Assembly (NCBI GenBank): GCA_030562195.1
Contig: CM060202.1
Span: 14,074,001-14,138,000 of the forward strand
Direction of reading: 5' to 3'
Source: Nipponacmea schrenckii
Taxonomy: Eukaryota; Mollusca; Gastropoda; Lottiidae
Length of the DNA: 64,000 bases
Positions 28,096-40,374 of this stretch are shown here, in pieces. Below the pieces are notes generated by a model, which was not told where the DNA came from, did not search any database, and saw only the letters and a program-made list of their open reading frames with translations. The position numbers and the translations under genes were made by a program. Each line of letters opens with the position of its first letter. Position 1 is the stretch's first letter.

Positions 28096-30533
28096 CTTAA
28101 AAAAAGAACATGATACATTGTAAATTCCATATAAGAAGCCCAATTCTAATTTTATCAAAGAAAGCTTTTCATGCAAAGTAACATAATTTTGCCCACTGGC
28201 AGCTTAGCTTACTAATTTTGGAAATTTTAATATATATATAAATCAAAGTATATTTCATCCTAGGGTATGTCAGAATCTATATCATTCTGATTGATAGTCA
28301 AATACTTCAAGAAGTCGCATGGTAGGTGATCGTCCACATTTAAACCCACACTTTTTAGTAACGAGTTGCTGTATTTCATCACTTTATTTCTAATCAGAGA
28401 TTACATTGACTTGACCAATATATATGTACTAGTAACATGATGTTAGATTCCTTCAAGTCGGATGTTTTTTTATCTAGGAACCTAGAAAAGTATTGATAGG
28501 CGTCATACAATACGACTTGTGATATTTCTTTCAGCACCTTTGGATTGAAACCACAGGTGACTTTGAATGGTCTGGGTGTCCTAGCTGAAATGAGATGAGA
28601 TGATCATCTGAGATGTTATAAATATTTAAGTCTGGATGTAAGTTACAAGACATTGACTATAGAGGAAGATTTGATAAAATCTTCAATCGCAAAACCTGGA
28701 CTGAAAATATTATCTAGTTCTATAGTTAATTAACCACGAGTATAATGTAGTGAATGGGTGACACATGCATGTGTCTGAAATTTGAACCAGGTCTCAGTCA
28801 GCAACTGAAATAACACACTTTAAAGCCTCAAACTCTATTTAATGAATAAGCAAATACAAACAATATGAGTGAAAACACAACAGTTTAAAAAAGACAAAGC
28901 TGTATGACAGTTAACACTAAATACATGTAACATTTTTATTTGAATCTGTATACCTGTAAAACATAGTTTGATTAAAGTTCTCAAAGTATGAACCTTATTG
29001 CCTTCAGTTATAGTGTAACCCAGGGTCTTTCCCACCATACATAAAATACCACTATTTCAAGGCAGAAGCTGCTGTCCACCTATTTTACACTAAATTTAAC
29101 AGTTCAAAACTGTCAGAGCATCACCATATGCACTCAGCCTCATCCTATCAAAAACAGAAAAGAACACCCAGATGTAGACATAATTGGCTGCTGGAAGGAC
29201 ATGCTCAAGGCAGTAAAACTTTGTTGGTTCATATATAACTATGACATAAATAGTGTACATGGTATTTGAAGGGAATGTCCAGTATAAAGAGTTAGAACTC
29301 ACAAATCAAAGACATGGAAAAGAATATTATTCAATATCTCATTAACCTATTTTAGCTTAAAATGTTTGTAATTGTGTGATTTGGACAATGAAATAATTGA
29401 TTGTAACAAAGTTGAAAAGATACAAATAACTGACACCAGTAATTTAGTTAGGTGAACAGACTCTACAATAGTGGACATTCCCAATGGTTCTGTCAGATAA
29501 TCATTTAAGCAAAAAGCATACATCATATATAAAATTGGAGTTTCACTACAAGAATAAGGTAGAGAATATAATTAAGCATAATGTATATCTAATAAAAATT
29601 GGAGTATGCACCACGTTCACTATGATATGAATTGTTTGTTGGGGCAATTTGCAGAATTTTCATTTTCCAAACATCTCTATTATTACAATGTACTTTTGTA
29701 TTTTTTGATCAAAATGAATTTGTCTCAGAATGGCTAATCAAATTGGAGAGATAAAATGTTAAATGATCAGTATGACAAATATTTGTCTCCAATAAGATGT
29801 TTATTTCGCTCTAATCCAAACAGTATTTTTCCTACTCCTACCAAAAAACTGCAAGACAATTCTTGACCCCAGAATACCCCTTTAAAAAACACAGATCTAT
29901 CAATAACATCATAAAATCATTCTTGGTGTTTCCTTAACAAATAAAAAGTCTTCATAGAATATTGAAAAACATCAGACTGTTCGTTTCACTTGCTTTTTTT
30001 AAACCAAAAATTTTTTCAAAAAATTTTCCATACATCATATACTAAGTAAATTGGAACATACTCTCACTATAATGATTATATAATATAATAATATGCAATA
30101 ATAAATACTGGAATATAAAAGTATAATACTAATATATATAGTGTATAAGTTGTTCAGTTTAAAATCAAAAGAAGAAATTCCTTACTTTTCTAACAAGCTT
30201 GTACATTTTTTACAAAGATTTGATATCATTTCAATGAAAGATTGCTTGAATTTGCATGTTAAAAGAAAGGAATGTTTTGAATTGGCATGTCCAGTTCCAT
30301 GGCCTTGATAGTAACTGAGAGATATAGAAATATGAAATCTAAACCGCTGAAATTTATATGATTATATCATGTAATAACTTAAACAAACATATATACATTT
30401 AAGCTTAGTAATTTGAGCATTTATATATAGATTTTATTAATTAATGTAAATTGTATCTCAAAAATATTGTAATGTTCTTCTTCACCAATTATTTTTAATT
30501 TCCAATATCAAGCACTGAAATCAAATCTCTTAA

Positions 30534-30989
30534 AGGGGCACAATCTTGATTTTTAGGGGTCGTTTTGGGCCTTTGTTACATTTAAACAGTCCTCAGAAAT
30601 ACTCAAGCTCTAAGAAAATCGCAAAATACCTTGAAATATACCTCAAAAATTTCCCTTTTTATTTTTTTCCGTGCTGTACGCGGCTGGTCTTCAGTCAGTC
30701 TGAAAATTGTGTGTCCTGTTGACAAAATCTACAATTGTTATTACATGTACTTTCTTTTTGTATTATCAGTGTGGGCCTGCGCAGTAGTCTATTTATAACT
30801 CTTTGATTTTCCAATATGGCGGGACGTTCATAATATCTTAAGACATTATGATTTTCAAACACGGATAAATATGTATACCCTTTGATTTGAAGGCAAGCTC
30901 TGTAGACTATTTCTGATTAGCTAAACAAAAGATTTCATGTGTTTGAGGCTGTCGGATGATTGTCCGAAACAAATAAAGACTGTGCCCCT
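30534..30989. mobile_element. TTAA-flanked MITE (piggyBac-like), 456 bp
   Basis: TTAA at 30530-30533 and 30990-30993. Inverted ends AGGGGCACA / TGTGCCCCT, with further matches inside. Absent from the paralogous site in copy A (near 25740). No coding frame. TTAA target sites are diagnostic of piggyBac-type transposition. Confidence 0.8.
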
Positions 30990-31559
30990 TTAAAAAAAAA
31001 ATACAAATTGTAAGATCAAACAACATATAAAAGGTAAATGCTTGAAGCATAGACAAGAAACAACAATTAAAAGCTTAAAAATTACAAGTATGTTAATAAT
31101 TAAAGAGAAACAGAGCCTATATTAGATCAAACCCACTAGGTTGCACCCTATTCCCTCTCCTCTTTCAAAATATTTTACATGTGAGCTTCTTTGACAATTC
31201 ACTGTCTTTGTGCGATGATTCATCTGTTTGCTATTAAAGATAAACTGGTACATAGCACTTGATTGATATATCACATATATCTGGTAATGTTCCCCTTTAA
31301 AAATTATACATTATGGCACAAATTAGCAACATTATAAAAAAAATTGTTGATTAGATCAACTTAAAAATTTAAAACCTATTCTACATAAGCCCATAGTTCA
31401 CATTATTATCTACTTTCATCACGTTATTATTTGTATCTACTTTTCCATCTCCTTGTTACTTTTTATCTATTGTACTCCTTTTATATTTTACACTATTTAT
31501 ACTTCTTATCATACTTTTCATCTCTGTTATTACTTTTACATTTTATCTTTACTTTTCAT

Positions 31560-31797
31560 ACTCCTTTTTATTACTTTTATCTACTTTTCATCTCCTTGTT
31601 ATTACTTTTATCTACTTTTCATCTCCTTGTTATTACTTTTATCTACTTTTCATCTCCCTGTTATTACTTTTATCTACTTTTCATCTCCTTGTTATTACTT
31701 TTATCTACTTTTCATCTCCTTGTTATTACTTTTCATCTCCTTGTTATTACTTTTTATCTCCTTGTTATTACTTTTATCTACTTTTCATCTCCTAAAT
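31560..31797. repeat. Minisatellite, ~31-bp unit
   Basis: About eight units of CTTGTTATTACTTTTATCTA plus CTTTTCATCTC, with shorter variants at the right end. The two ~120-codon frames across it are low-complexity translations of the repeat. Confidence 0.9.
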
Positions 31798-32230
31798 AAA
31801 TTTTTGCTCTTACTCTAATAATTTTACTCAAAAAATTTTCCATCTTGTTCATCTTACAATAATTCAAATAATTTTCATCTTCTTAATTTTAAATGACCGA
31901 CTTGTCAAATATATGTCTAGGTGTTTTATTCGCTTAAATTCATACAGTTGCTTTCCAATACTTAACAAAATAACATTCATGCTTCCTTTATACAAGGAGA
32001 TGAAAAATTAAGGTATGTAAGATGAAAAGTAATTAAATTCAACCACCTTGCATAAATTTGACTACCAATTTTAATACTTAAATTACTTGAAATAATCTTC
32101 ATCTTACCTTTCAAATATTTTTCATTCTTTTTTTATTTCCTTTTTTTTCTAGTTTATTACCTCCCTTGCCCCATTTAAATGAAATGTTCAACAAGATTAA
32201 TGGATTAAATCATTTCATTCCTAATAAAAT

Positions 32231-33200
32231 ATTATTACTTTTCATAACTTTCCCTCCACTTGTTCAAACTCCAGATATGCTGTTATATTATCCTTAATAT
32301 GATGCTATTATTTCCATGATAACCTAACCTTCAACATGATTTAATACTACAGAACCCATTACTCTGGATGGATGAAATATCACACATTTATAATATTAAA
32401 AAAAATCATAAAAAATTGGGAAAAATAAGATATCTTAACTGAAGTCTTTACTGATTGGTTGAATTTTTTCTAAGAATTATATTCTAAGCCAATGAAAATA
32501 TATTATTATTAAAATCATAGAAAAGCCTTGAAATTTATTCAGTAATAACGATACAAACAGTAATACTTTAGTTACTAAATTTGCATACATCTAAAATATT
32601 ATAGTTAGATTGAAAAGAATTTGTATTTATACAATGTATTGTTGTCTGAATTTACAAAATAATAAAAGAACAAGAGAATAAGAGAATGCAGATCAGTTTT
32701 TGATAATTATATTAGCTTAAACCACTCTTAGAAATTATGATTATTCTGAATCATTTGCAATTCTTAAGAAGTTGAATATATGTTTGAAATTTTATGAACA
32801 AAGAACATTTACGGTTGGTATAGAAAACAATCAAATTGTATGTAAATTACTGAAATACAAAAGTTGTAGAATTTATTATCCTTTTTAAATAATAGAAACA
32901 ACTCAAAATTACACATTAAAACCTAACAATGTTATTTTGATTACAAATAATTATGTTACATAATTAAGTCAGGCTTAAGTTATTCAAATTTAGATATGGT
33001 TGAAATACATTTTGCATTAAAAATATCAAAATGTATTTTCAAAGAAAGGAGGGTGATATAGACTTAAAACTAATATAAATAACCATTTTGTGTATTTTTC
33101 TGAATTTTTTCTGATCCACATGTTTTCTGCCAATATCATAATTATAAACTAAAAGACACAAAATAAAAATGTTAAAAGAGTTGTTATGCAAGTTTTTTCA
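32231..33200. other. AT-rich non-coding stretch
   Basis: No gene seen. Patches are homologous to 26401-27970. It would be 3' flank of the minus-strand exons that end at 33205. Confidence 0.4.
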
Positions 33201-33204
33201 ATCT

Positions 33205-33804
33205 TTAATTTTCCTTGTCTTTGTCTTGTAGATTTTCTTGTAAGGCTGTACCCTCCTGACCTGTCTCTTGTTGCTGTGGCTTTTTTGCTGAAAAAAAAAA
33301 ATACAAGTGTAAATATGAAGAAAATCTTATTCAAATCTTGTTTATTTTTATAGCATTCTTGTTTGTTTGCAGTGATTTTAGAGCAAGAACATTTTTCTTA
33401 ATTGTTAGACAGTGAAGGATACCTGACAAATCAATCACACAGAATACAAATAATGATTTGTGATTAAAGACTGTGTTTTAAGCAGTAGATTAGTTAATAT
33501 GATTTATCAATTTTAACTGTCAATGAATACATGTTGATGTAAACTACAAAATATTCTAATTTGTGTCAATTTTCCTCTTGGCTTCAGAATTAACAGAAAA
33601 ATCTTATCTTTTATACATATCTAAAAACAATTTACAATTATTGAATAAAGAGAAATATATAGGATGTAAACTTACTATCTGCTGCAAAGCAACAACATTT
33701 CTTCTTCCAAAGAACACAGATAACAATAATTATAATGCATATAAGAACAAAAACACCAATTCCTATTCCTATTTTTGCACCAACAGATAATCCATCCGTG
33801 ACAT
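33205..33804 (-). CDS. Transmembrane and cytoplasmic-tail exons of an Ig-receptor-like protein (partial gene)
   Basis: Two exons, 33804-33676 and 33287-33205, joined in phase; both splice sites are good (CAAG acceptor, GTAAGT donor; T-run CAG acceptor). In phase 1 they encode DVTDGLSVGAKIG, a membrane span IGIGVFVLICIIIIVICVLW, the anchor KKKCCCF with three adjacent cysteines that could be palmitoylated, then a 30-residue hydrophilic tail rich in Q, E, D and K ending DKDKEN, TAA. The phase and layout match the exons at 19543-19419 and 27974-28095. The 24-bp exon at 39475-39498 joins it in frame (STTTSMND). The Ig part was not found in the window, so the gene is incomplete here or reaches beyond it. 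Confidence 0.65.
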
Positions 33805-34907
33805 CTTGAATAGGAAAAAAAGGAAATTATTTTATTTCAACAAATAATCAAGAATATTATTCTTTTGTAAATTTGTATCTAAAATAGAATCACACAAGTT
33901 TTAGAAATGTAGCAATCTTTTATAAATGAGGTAAGAGTTGTTTTGAAACACTCTGGTACTCATGTTTTACCTGTGTTTTTGGTAGATTCTTTCTTGGATT
34001 AAACATTTACAAGCAAATCTCATTTTGAGAAAATTATTGTGGTATTAGTGTTAGTAAAAATCACATCGACATATATTTTAGTATTTATTCCAAATATAGA
34101 GTTTAAGACATTGTCAGATATTCCACACTGTCTGTGTCCCCCTATTGTCCAAATATCAATCGATGGGTGGGCCTAAATTAGGAAGTTGTATAAAGAAGAG
34201 AGGAAGAAACTCATTGAGGTTCTGTGTGGGGCACAGGGAATTGTAGAATATCCTGCAATATCTTCATTGACTAATTTATGGCTCAGCTTTGTATGATACA
34301 TAAGCCATCGTAATACACCCGCATTTTTTATGGCAGCCAATTCCATCAAGAGGTTGACAAGAGTTATCGATAAATAAATTATTTATCTGACTTTCAATTT
34401 TTAAATCTACTCACATCGAATTTTGTCAAAATCCATTGAGAAACCAGCTCTCCATCATGTCCATACAGTAATCAAGAACAAGGGCAATAACTGATACTAA
34501 ATATTTTTTGATTGGTCTGATTTCAATAACTCAAAATGGCACCAATGTTTATTAAAGATGTACTCATATTTGTGAGTGTAGAGTGTGAGTATATAAAAGT
34601 TTATTGTGAGAAACATGTATGTTTGCTTATGTGGCCTTTCATTCTGATCAAATAGTCATATTTCAGAGTGTTTACTTCCTAGTTATATAATACAATACAT
34701 GTACAGACATATAAATAAAGGGTGGGATATTCAAATATTTTCGAATTCTAGTAGGTCAAATATATATATGAAAATATTAATCTATTCAAATTTTGATAAA
34801 CTCTAGACATCAGCAAAAACTGTTAATAAAAATTCACCATTATAACTTTATAAGCATCTTTCTTGCCTTAAACCGCAATGAAAAATTAGACATTTTCTCT
34901 CAAGAGG

Positions 34908-35174
34908 GTGGGAGCTGAGCTGTTTCCCCTGTCGCTCAGAATTTTACTGAGATTACTGCCTCAAGAGGCGGTGAGGAAATTATCTAATATGTTTGATATT
35001 TTCTGCGTTAAGAGGCTAGAAACTGACCATGTACAGGTGTCTAAGCTGCCAGCTGAGCCAGAAAAAGTAAGCAACCAAAAGAAAAGGTTTAAAGGATCAT
35101 GTGGTATCAACACGGCAATCATTGATGACCATGTCAATGGAGCACTCTTTAGGAATAAACTTGTTGAACAATGA
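34908..35174 (+). CDS. Unrecognised 88-codon open frame, possibly a retroposed fragment
   Basis: Starts at an in-frame ATG (MGAELFPLSLRILLRLL) and ends in TGA. It is visibly less AT-rich than its flanks and has no stretch of low complexity. I recognise no family, signal peptide or membrane span, and a competing 93-codon frame exists on the other strand. It could be a fragment of a retroposed cDNA or chance. Confidence 0.15.
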   Translation: MGAELFPLSLRILLRLLPQEAVRKLSNMFDIFCVKRLETDHVQVSKLPAEPEKVSNQKKRFKGSCGINTAIIDDHVNGALFRNKLVEQ

Positions 35175-35400
35175 CAAGAATACCTAATGCCTATACGCTG
35201 TAAATTCACCTGAATTAAAAATAGCGATAACAGTTGTTTCAATAACTAGGGAAGCATCAGAATATTGTTTTTGTCTGCCCTTTTGATTGGTTGCTTGATA
35301 CTTTGGGTTAGATTTTAAGTTAGTTATATCATTTTATCATAGCTATGGTATCTTAACCAGGAAATTTTAAATAATATGACCTGAGAATTACTTCGAATAT

Positions 35401-36340
35401 TTGCAAATCACCCATTTAATAACAGTGGCCTTAAAATCAACTGAGTGATATTTGACCCTATTTTTCTAAAGGAATTATGAGTAACCATAATAAATATATA
35501 TGTATACAATATGTATTGCTATTCAAACCCCATAAACGAAATACCATATTTATATAGTGTTTCTAGTTATTTATTCTAATCTTTTTAATTTAATTTAGGC
35601 CAAGAGTTCTTTGTACTCTCCTTCCTGGTTGAATTTAAATAAACAATTTCAGTTTGGAAAATATCCAATTTGTGACTAACAAATTTAAGATTACAAACCA
35701 GTACATCTAACTGAAGTCAAATTTTTACATGACAATTTAAGATAGCTTGTCAAACAGCTGTCCGAAATAATAACTTAATGTCATTACAACAGTGACTAAC
35801 TACAAAGTTAACAAATTTATAAATAAACAAGGTCTCATAAACATACACTATCATTCCATGTCATCAAAATTAGACAAACACTGTATTATCTATGATATTT
35901 ATCATGTATCTCAATGTATCTTATCAATACCTTAGGAATGATGATGATTTTAAGAATTTGTACAATCTGATTTGGATCCAAATATACATACATGTACATC
36001 ATTGGCTTATCATGAACCTACAAACCGAAATTTTCACATTCCTTTTATACTTTTGATTTCATTTCTGTTATCTTTTCTGTATTTTCAGAAACCCATGACA
36101 TGGAATTTAAAAAAAATCATTAATTGAATAATAGTGGCCTTAAAATCAACTGATATATTTAGTGATATTTAACCCTGTTTTTCTAATTGAATATGATTAT
36201 GAGTAACTATAATAAATATAATACAATAAGTATTGCTATTCAACTATTCTAGTTGATTCTAATCTAATCTAGTCAATTTAATTTAGGTCAAGAACTCATA
36301 GTACTTTCTTCCTTGTTGACTTTATTAGATATTTGACTTT
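35401..36340. repeat. Direct duplication of a ~160-bp segment
   Basis: 35410-35565 and 36115-36270 share AGTGGCCTTAAAATCAACTG, GTGATATTT-ACCCT, TTATGAGTAAC and GTATTGCTATTCAA in the same order. Both are followed by an AATTTAGGNCAAGANNTC block. Noncoding. Confidence 0.75.
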
Positions 36341-37255
36341 AGACCAAGAGAATCAAGATACATACATATTGAACATGTAAGCGAAATTAACATTATTTTA
36401 CAAAAACAAGAGCAAGAACTCTAAAAACTGTTCGTCCAGTTGTTACACAAATCCTTACTTGACTGAGATCATCAGCTACATGAATACCCAGTTTCATCAA
36501 GATCAGTTACAAATAATGACCTCTATCCTGCCTAAATTTTCAATATGTCAAGGGCAACAACTCCAAAGCTATTCATTTGATTATTACCGACATCTTATCA
36601 TTAAACACAACTATAACAAGTTTCATCAAGATCAAATAAAAACTGCACTCTCTGTCTCTATTGTATCAATAAGAAATGTGAACAGACAGAGAAAACAACG
36701 GACGGACGAAATATGAGTGAGCACAAATTTCTGGGTTTAATAAAACCACAAAAAGTGTCATAATTAGAGTTCAAGAAAATTCCAAGCATTAATTTTCAAA
36801 TGCCAAAGCTATGTAAAGATTTTAGGCTTGTTATGAAAACTACTGCAAGATTTAAGCATAATTACTTTAACGAGAGAACTGTTTATTTTTGAATGGGCAA
36901 AATGTAACATTTTTATTATCAAAAAAGACATAAAATATCAACAAAAGCCAAAAACGTCAAAGTTTTTAATTAATAATTTATTTTAAATTAACCCTTTTAT
37001 ACACAAATTCAGCTTGATCAAGTAGATATATGGGACTAAATAGTATATTTCAGAAATATTTTCAGGTATAATCTATAATATTTTTGATAGTTAAAGTTTT
37101 ACATACTGCCCCTTTATAAAGACAGATAAGCAGCAAAAACAAATCAATTATCAATGAACGAGGCAAATCATAAATGTGCAGGAGGAAGACCTTTGCAACA
37201 TAAATTTTTATTAAGTTTGTATTAAGCAAGGGATACTTGATTTATGCTTCTTCAA

Positions 37256-37529
37256 AGGGATTGTAAAGAGGTTTTCTAAAAATCTATGGGTTTGGGGGAC
37301 TCTGATAGAATTGATTTGCACTATTCCAATTGTACATCAGATGTCTATGGTACTTGAAATTTTACTTTATTTTGAGTTTTATGACGTCACTATCACTAAG
37401 GTCCTTATATATTTATAGCAGCTGTTACGATAGTAACATCACAAAACTTACTTTTAGTGGAGAGCCACAGACGTTAGACTAAAAATTTATGATATCATAA
37501 AAACGTTTTATAACCTCTTTACAATCCCT
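37256..37529. mobile_element. TTAA-type MITE, 274 bp
   Basis: Inverted ends AGGGATTGTAAAGAGGTT / AACCTCTTTACAATCCCT (one mismatch region inside). Flanks are TCAA (mutated TTAA) on the left and TTAA at 37530-37533. A paralogous empty site at about 43912-43930 reads CTCTTTAAGAAC, which supports TTAA as the target. No coding frame. Confidence 0.8.
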
Positions 37530-37782
37530 TTAAGAACATTGCTTGGCTGTGACATAATAGAATATGGAAAATCACATGTTTAAGACAAGATCCTTCCTTC
37601 CAAGAAGCAAGACTGTAAATTGTATTGGACATAAATGATTGGGCTAATGAGTACTGGATAAAACAGATCTATTTATTTTAAATGAAACTAAAAAATGCAA
37701 TGTGTACTAAGTAGTACTACGTAAATACATTGGTGATAGTAGGGTACAAGACAAGATGAAACAGATCATAAAAGCATTTTAA

Positions 37783-38452
37783 CCCTTTAACCCGAGCGGC
37801 CAGGATACCGACCACAATGTCATGACATCAAATTATCGATCAGCCAGTATACCGGCCGCTGCATCATACCATACTGTACTGTGTATAATTTATAGTTCAT
37901 TCAATATCATTTGCTTTATTCTTTCGATTGCTTCAATACTTCACTGAAATAATTACTCGGTGGCCTCTAATAATAAAGTAGGCCTATAGTGTAAAAATGG
38001 ATCATTATTGTAGACTTACGAGAATTCTAAATTTATTTCAAGTATAAAATATAAATGCGCAAGCTGGGTCGTTACGAAATTCTTGTTCCTCTCTTTAGAA
38101 AGTTTCTGTTCTTAATAAAAACTTTGGTCTTTGTGGATACTGAAAATAATCTTTACAGATAGACATTCTTGTCAGCCAAACACAGTATTTGTAGTTTGTC
38201 GGAACCACCCCTTTCTTAAAATAGCCCATGGTATGTAGAAGAAATTCGGTATAATTTCATTTTATATTGACCAATCAAATCAAAGTTACTAAAAATATCT
38301 CAGCAGACAACGCAAGTAAACAAACATTGTATTTTGCCGCAAATGTCAAAATATGGCAAGAAAAAAACTTTTCTACAGCTGATTTTACCGTTATGCTCAG
38401 GAGAGTCAGGGTATGATGACGTTATAGCACTGGGACGTTAGTGTTCAAAGGG
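37783..38452. mobile_element. TTAA-flanked element, 670 bp
   Basis: TTAA at 37779-37782 and 38453-38456. Short inverted ends CCCTTTAACC / GTTCAAAGGG, imperfect. Inner sequence has a CG-rich left end (GAGCGGCCAGGATACCG). No transposase frame. Ends are weaker than in the other MITEs, so the call is less certain. Confidence 0.6.
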
Positions 38453-38739
38453 TTAATAATCTTGAGCAAAACTTAGGAGTTGGACTGGAATAAGATTAAG
38501 AGGACAGTGCTTGAAAGCACGACTTGTACCATGGCTTAGAATCTGATGGTCTTAAGCAGGAAATAATTAGGAATAGAACAGCAAATGAGATGAGCCTGAC
38601 AAATCTGGACCAGTTCATTCATAGATGGGATTAGTGTTGATTCTCAAAAGTTAGAGACCCAATGAAAATCAACATTATAATTCCAATATCAATTCCATAA
38701 CTTGGATAAGCTTTAGCAAGAACCTGAACAGACGAGTTG

Positions 38740-39255
38740 TACTTAAGCAAGAGAAGATGAACACTAGAGAAGTAGGATATGAGTTGAACTAGAGATGGGG
38801 AGATGAACAATAGAAAAGTAATATAGTAGTTGAACTAGAGCAGGAGGAGATGAACAATGGAGAAGTAGGAGATGAACACTAGAGAAGTAGGATATGAGTT
38901 GAATTAGAGGAGGAGGCGTTTAAAATTAGTGAAGAAGGATATGAGTTGAACTAGATTAGGAGGCGTTTAAAATTAGTGCAGAAGGATATGAATTGAACTA
39001 GAGTAGGAGGAGATGAAAATTAGTGAAGAAGGATATGAATTGAACTAGAGCAGGAGGAGATGAAAATTAGTGAAGAAGGATATTAGTTGAACTAGAGCAG
39101 AAGGATTTGAAAAATAGAAAAGTAGGAGATCGGTTTAACTAGAGCAGGAGATGTATTAGTCTGAAGAAGTAGAAGATTATTTGGACTTGAGTAGCAAGAG
39201 ATAAATTTGAACTTGAGAAGTAACAGATGAGATGGAATACATAAGTTGAAGATGA
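38740..39255. repeat. Minisatellite, ~46-50-bp unit (GAGTTGAACTAGAGCAGGAGG)
   Basis: Irregular units built from GTTGAACTAGAGCAGGAGG, GATGAACACTAG or GATGAAAATTAGTGAAG, and AAGGATATGA. Purine-rich on the plus strand. The same family returns at 39938-40035, where about 100 bp repeats 39000-39140 almost exactly, and at 46985-47410. Confidence 0.85.
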
Positions 39256-39474
39256 ATTAGGCTAAAAATAGAAGGAGATGAGATGGTCTAGAGAGGAAAG
39301 AGATGAATTTGACAAGAGAACCAGCTGATGTGTTGGATACAAACAAGTAATTGGATGTGTTGGGTTCAGATGTTTTATAATAAGCTTTAATTGAGTATAA
39401 TTACACATACAACACAAATAAGCTGTGGCAAAAAGAAAAAAAAAGCATAGCAAAAATAAATATAATACAATTAC

Positions 39475-39498
39475 CATTCATGCTAGTTGTTGTAGACT
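39475..39498 (-). CDS. Putative 24-bp stalk microexon (STTTSMN)
   Basis: TTTATTTCACAG acceptor, 24 exonic bases, GTAATT donor. In phase 1 it encodes a Ser/Thr-rich stalk STTTSMN. It would join the TM exon at 33804 in frame, with the terminal G completing that exon's GAT. Short and supported only by splice signals and phase. Confidence 0.4.
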
Positions 39499-39937
39499 CT
39501 GTGAAATAAATAAAACAATTAAACATGCATTGTTTTAAATCGCAAAAATAACTAGAACTGTTCCCTCAACACTATTAATGCAGGATGTACATATGATGGT
39601 GGGCCAATCAAAAAATGTGCAAGGTTCAGAACAAGTGTCTAGGGAGATACGCCCACTTTACCTTATTAAATTCAGTGTATCATGAAGGGGGGGGGGGTCA
39701 AATTGTATCTAAATATAAGATATTTTAACAAGTCAAGTGTTTATTTAAATCAGATGAAATCTCTGCTCTCCTTTTTTCTGTAGTCAAGGGCAATAACTCA
39801 AAACTCTGATTAACCAATTAATAAATTCCAAATTGACAACAATTTTTAGTTATAAATCACACAAAATTTCATTTAATTCAGAGTAGTCTACAGTATTCAC
39901 AAACAAATTTTGATGCGTTTTTTTTGAGTCAAAGTCT

Positions 39938-40035
39938 AGAGTAGGAGGAGATGAAAATTAGTGAAGAAGGATATTAGTTGAACTAGAGCAGAAGGATTTG
40001 AAAAATAGAAAAGTAGGAGATCAGTTTAACTAAAT
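39938..40035. repeat. Second patch of the GTTGAACTAGAGCAG minisatellite
   Basis: Nearly identical over about 95 bp to 39045-39140, about 0.9 kb away. The stalk exon and a poly-G run at 39687-39697 lie between. Confidence 0.85.
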
Positions 40036-40374
40036 CAGTTCTTTAAATTTGAACTTAACCAAGATCACATATTAAATGATCACAATGAATTCAATTTATA
40101 TCTGTGGTAACATGCTTGTTTTTAAACATGCTTTAGATATCCTTAAATGAGATATTTTAAAATGGTTTAATAAGAACATTATTAATCTGAAGATTGTAGG
40201 TTGCTAATAGAGTTAGGGTTTGCTCAATTATTTTGTTAAGATAGTTACTTATATTATCAAGATACACCCACTTTATGGCATGTAGTTGTTTAAATGAGAA
40301 CTTTCATGAATATCAATTTAAGCTTGAAATTGTTTTGTTGGGCCAAATTTGTTAGTACAAATTTAACTAGAGCC

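Larger units (their letters stand above)
28281..32230. repeat. Tandem duplication, copy B
   Basis: Counterpart of 22446-26400 in the same orientation. It lacks the hAT-like MITE but has gained a TTAA-flanked MITE at 30534-30989 and a 31-bp minisatellite at 31560-31797 that copy A lacks. Both copies share an old element with TTAAAGGG-like ends near 24777-25033 and 29636-29885. Confidence 0.85.
33805..39474. other. Probable intron, or intergenic DNA, filled with repeats
   Basis: If the 24-bp exon at 39475 belongs with the exons at 33.2-33.8 kb, this is one 5.7-kb intron. It holds a direct duplication (35401-35560 versus 36110-36260), two TTAA-type MITEs and a minisatellite, listed separately. 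An 88-codon plus-strand frame at 34908-35174 has higher GC than its surroundings and no recognised domain. Confidence 0.4.

Noticed and set aside
24243..29302. 68-codon minus-strand frames at 24243-24449 and 29096-29302 that are alike
   Set aside because: Conserved only as part of the tandem duplication; no domain, and flanking splice signals are not convincing.
31431..31818. Two overlapping ~120-codon plus-strand frames rich in F, L, Y
   Set aside because: They are translations of a 31-bp minisatellite; both frames stay open only because the repeat lacks stops.
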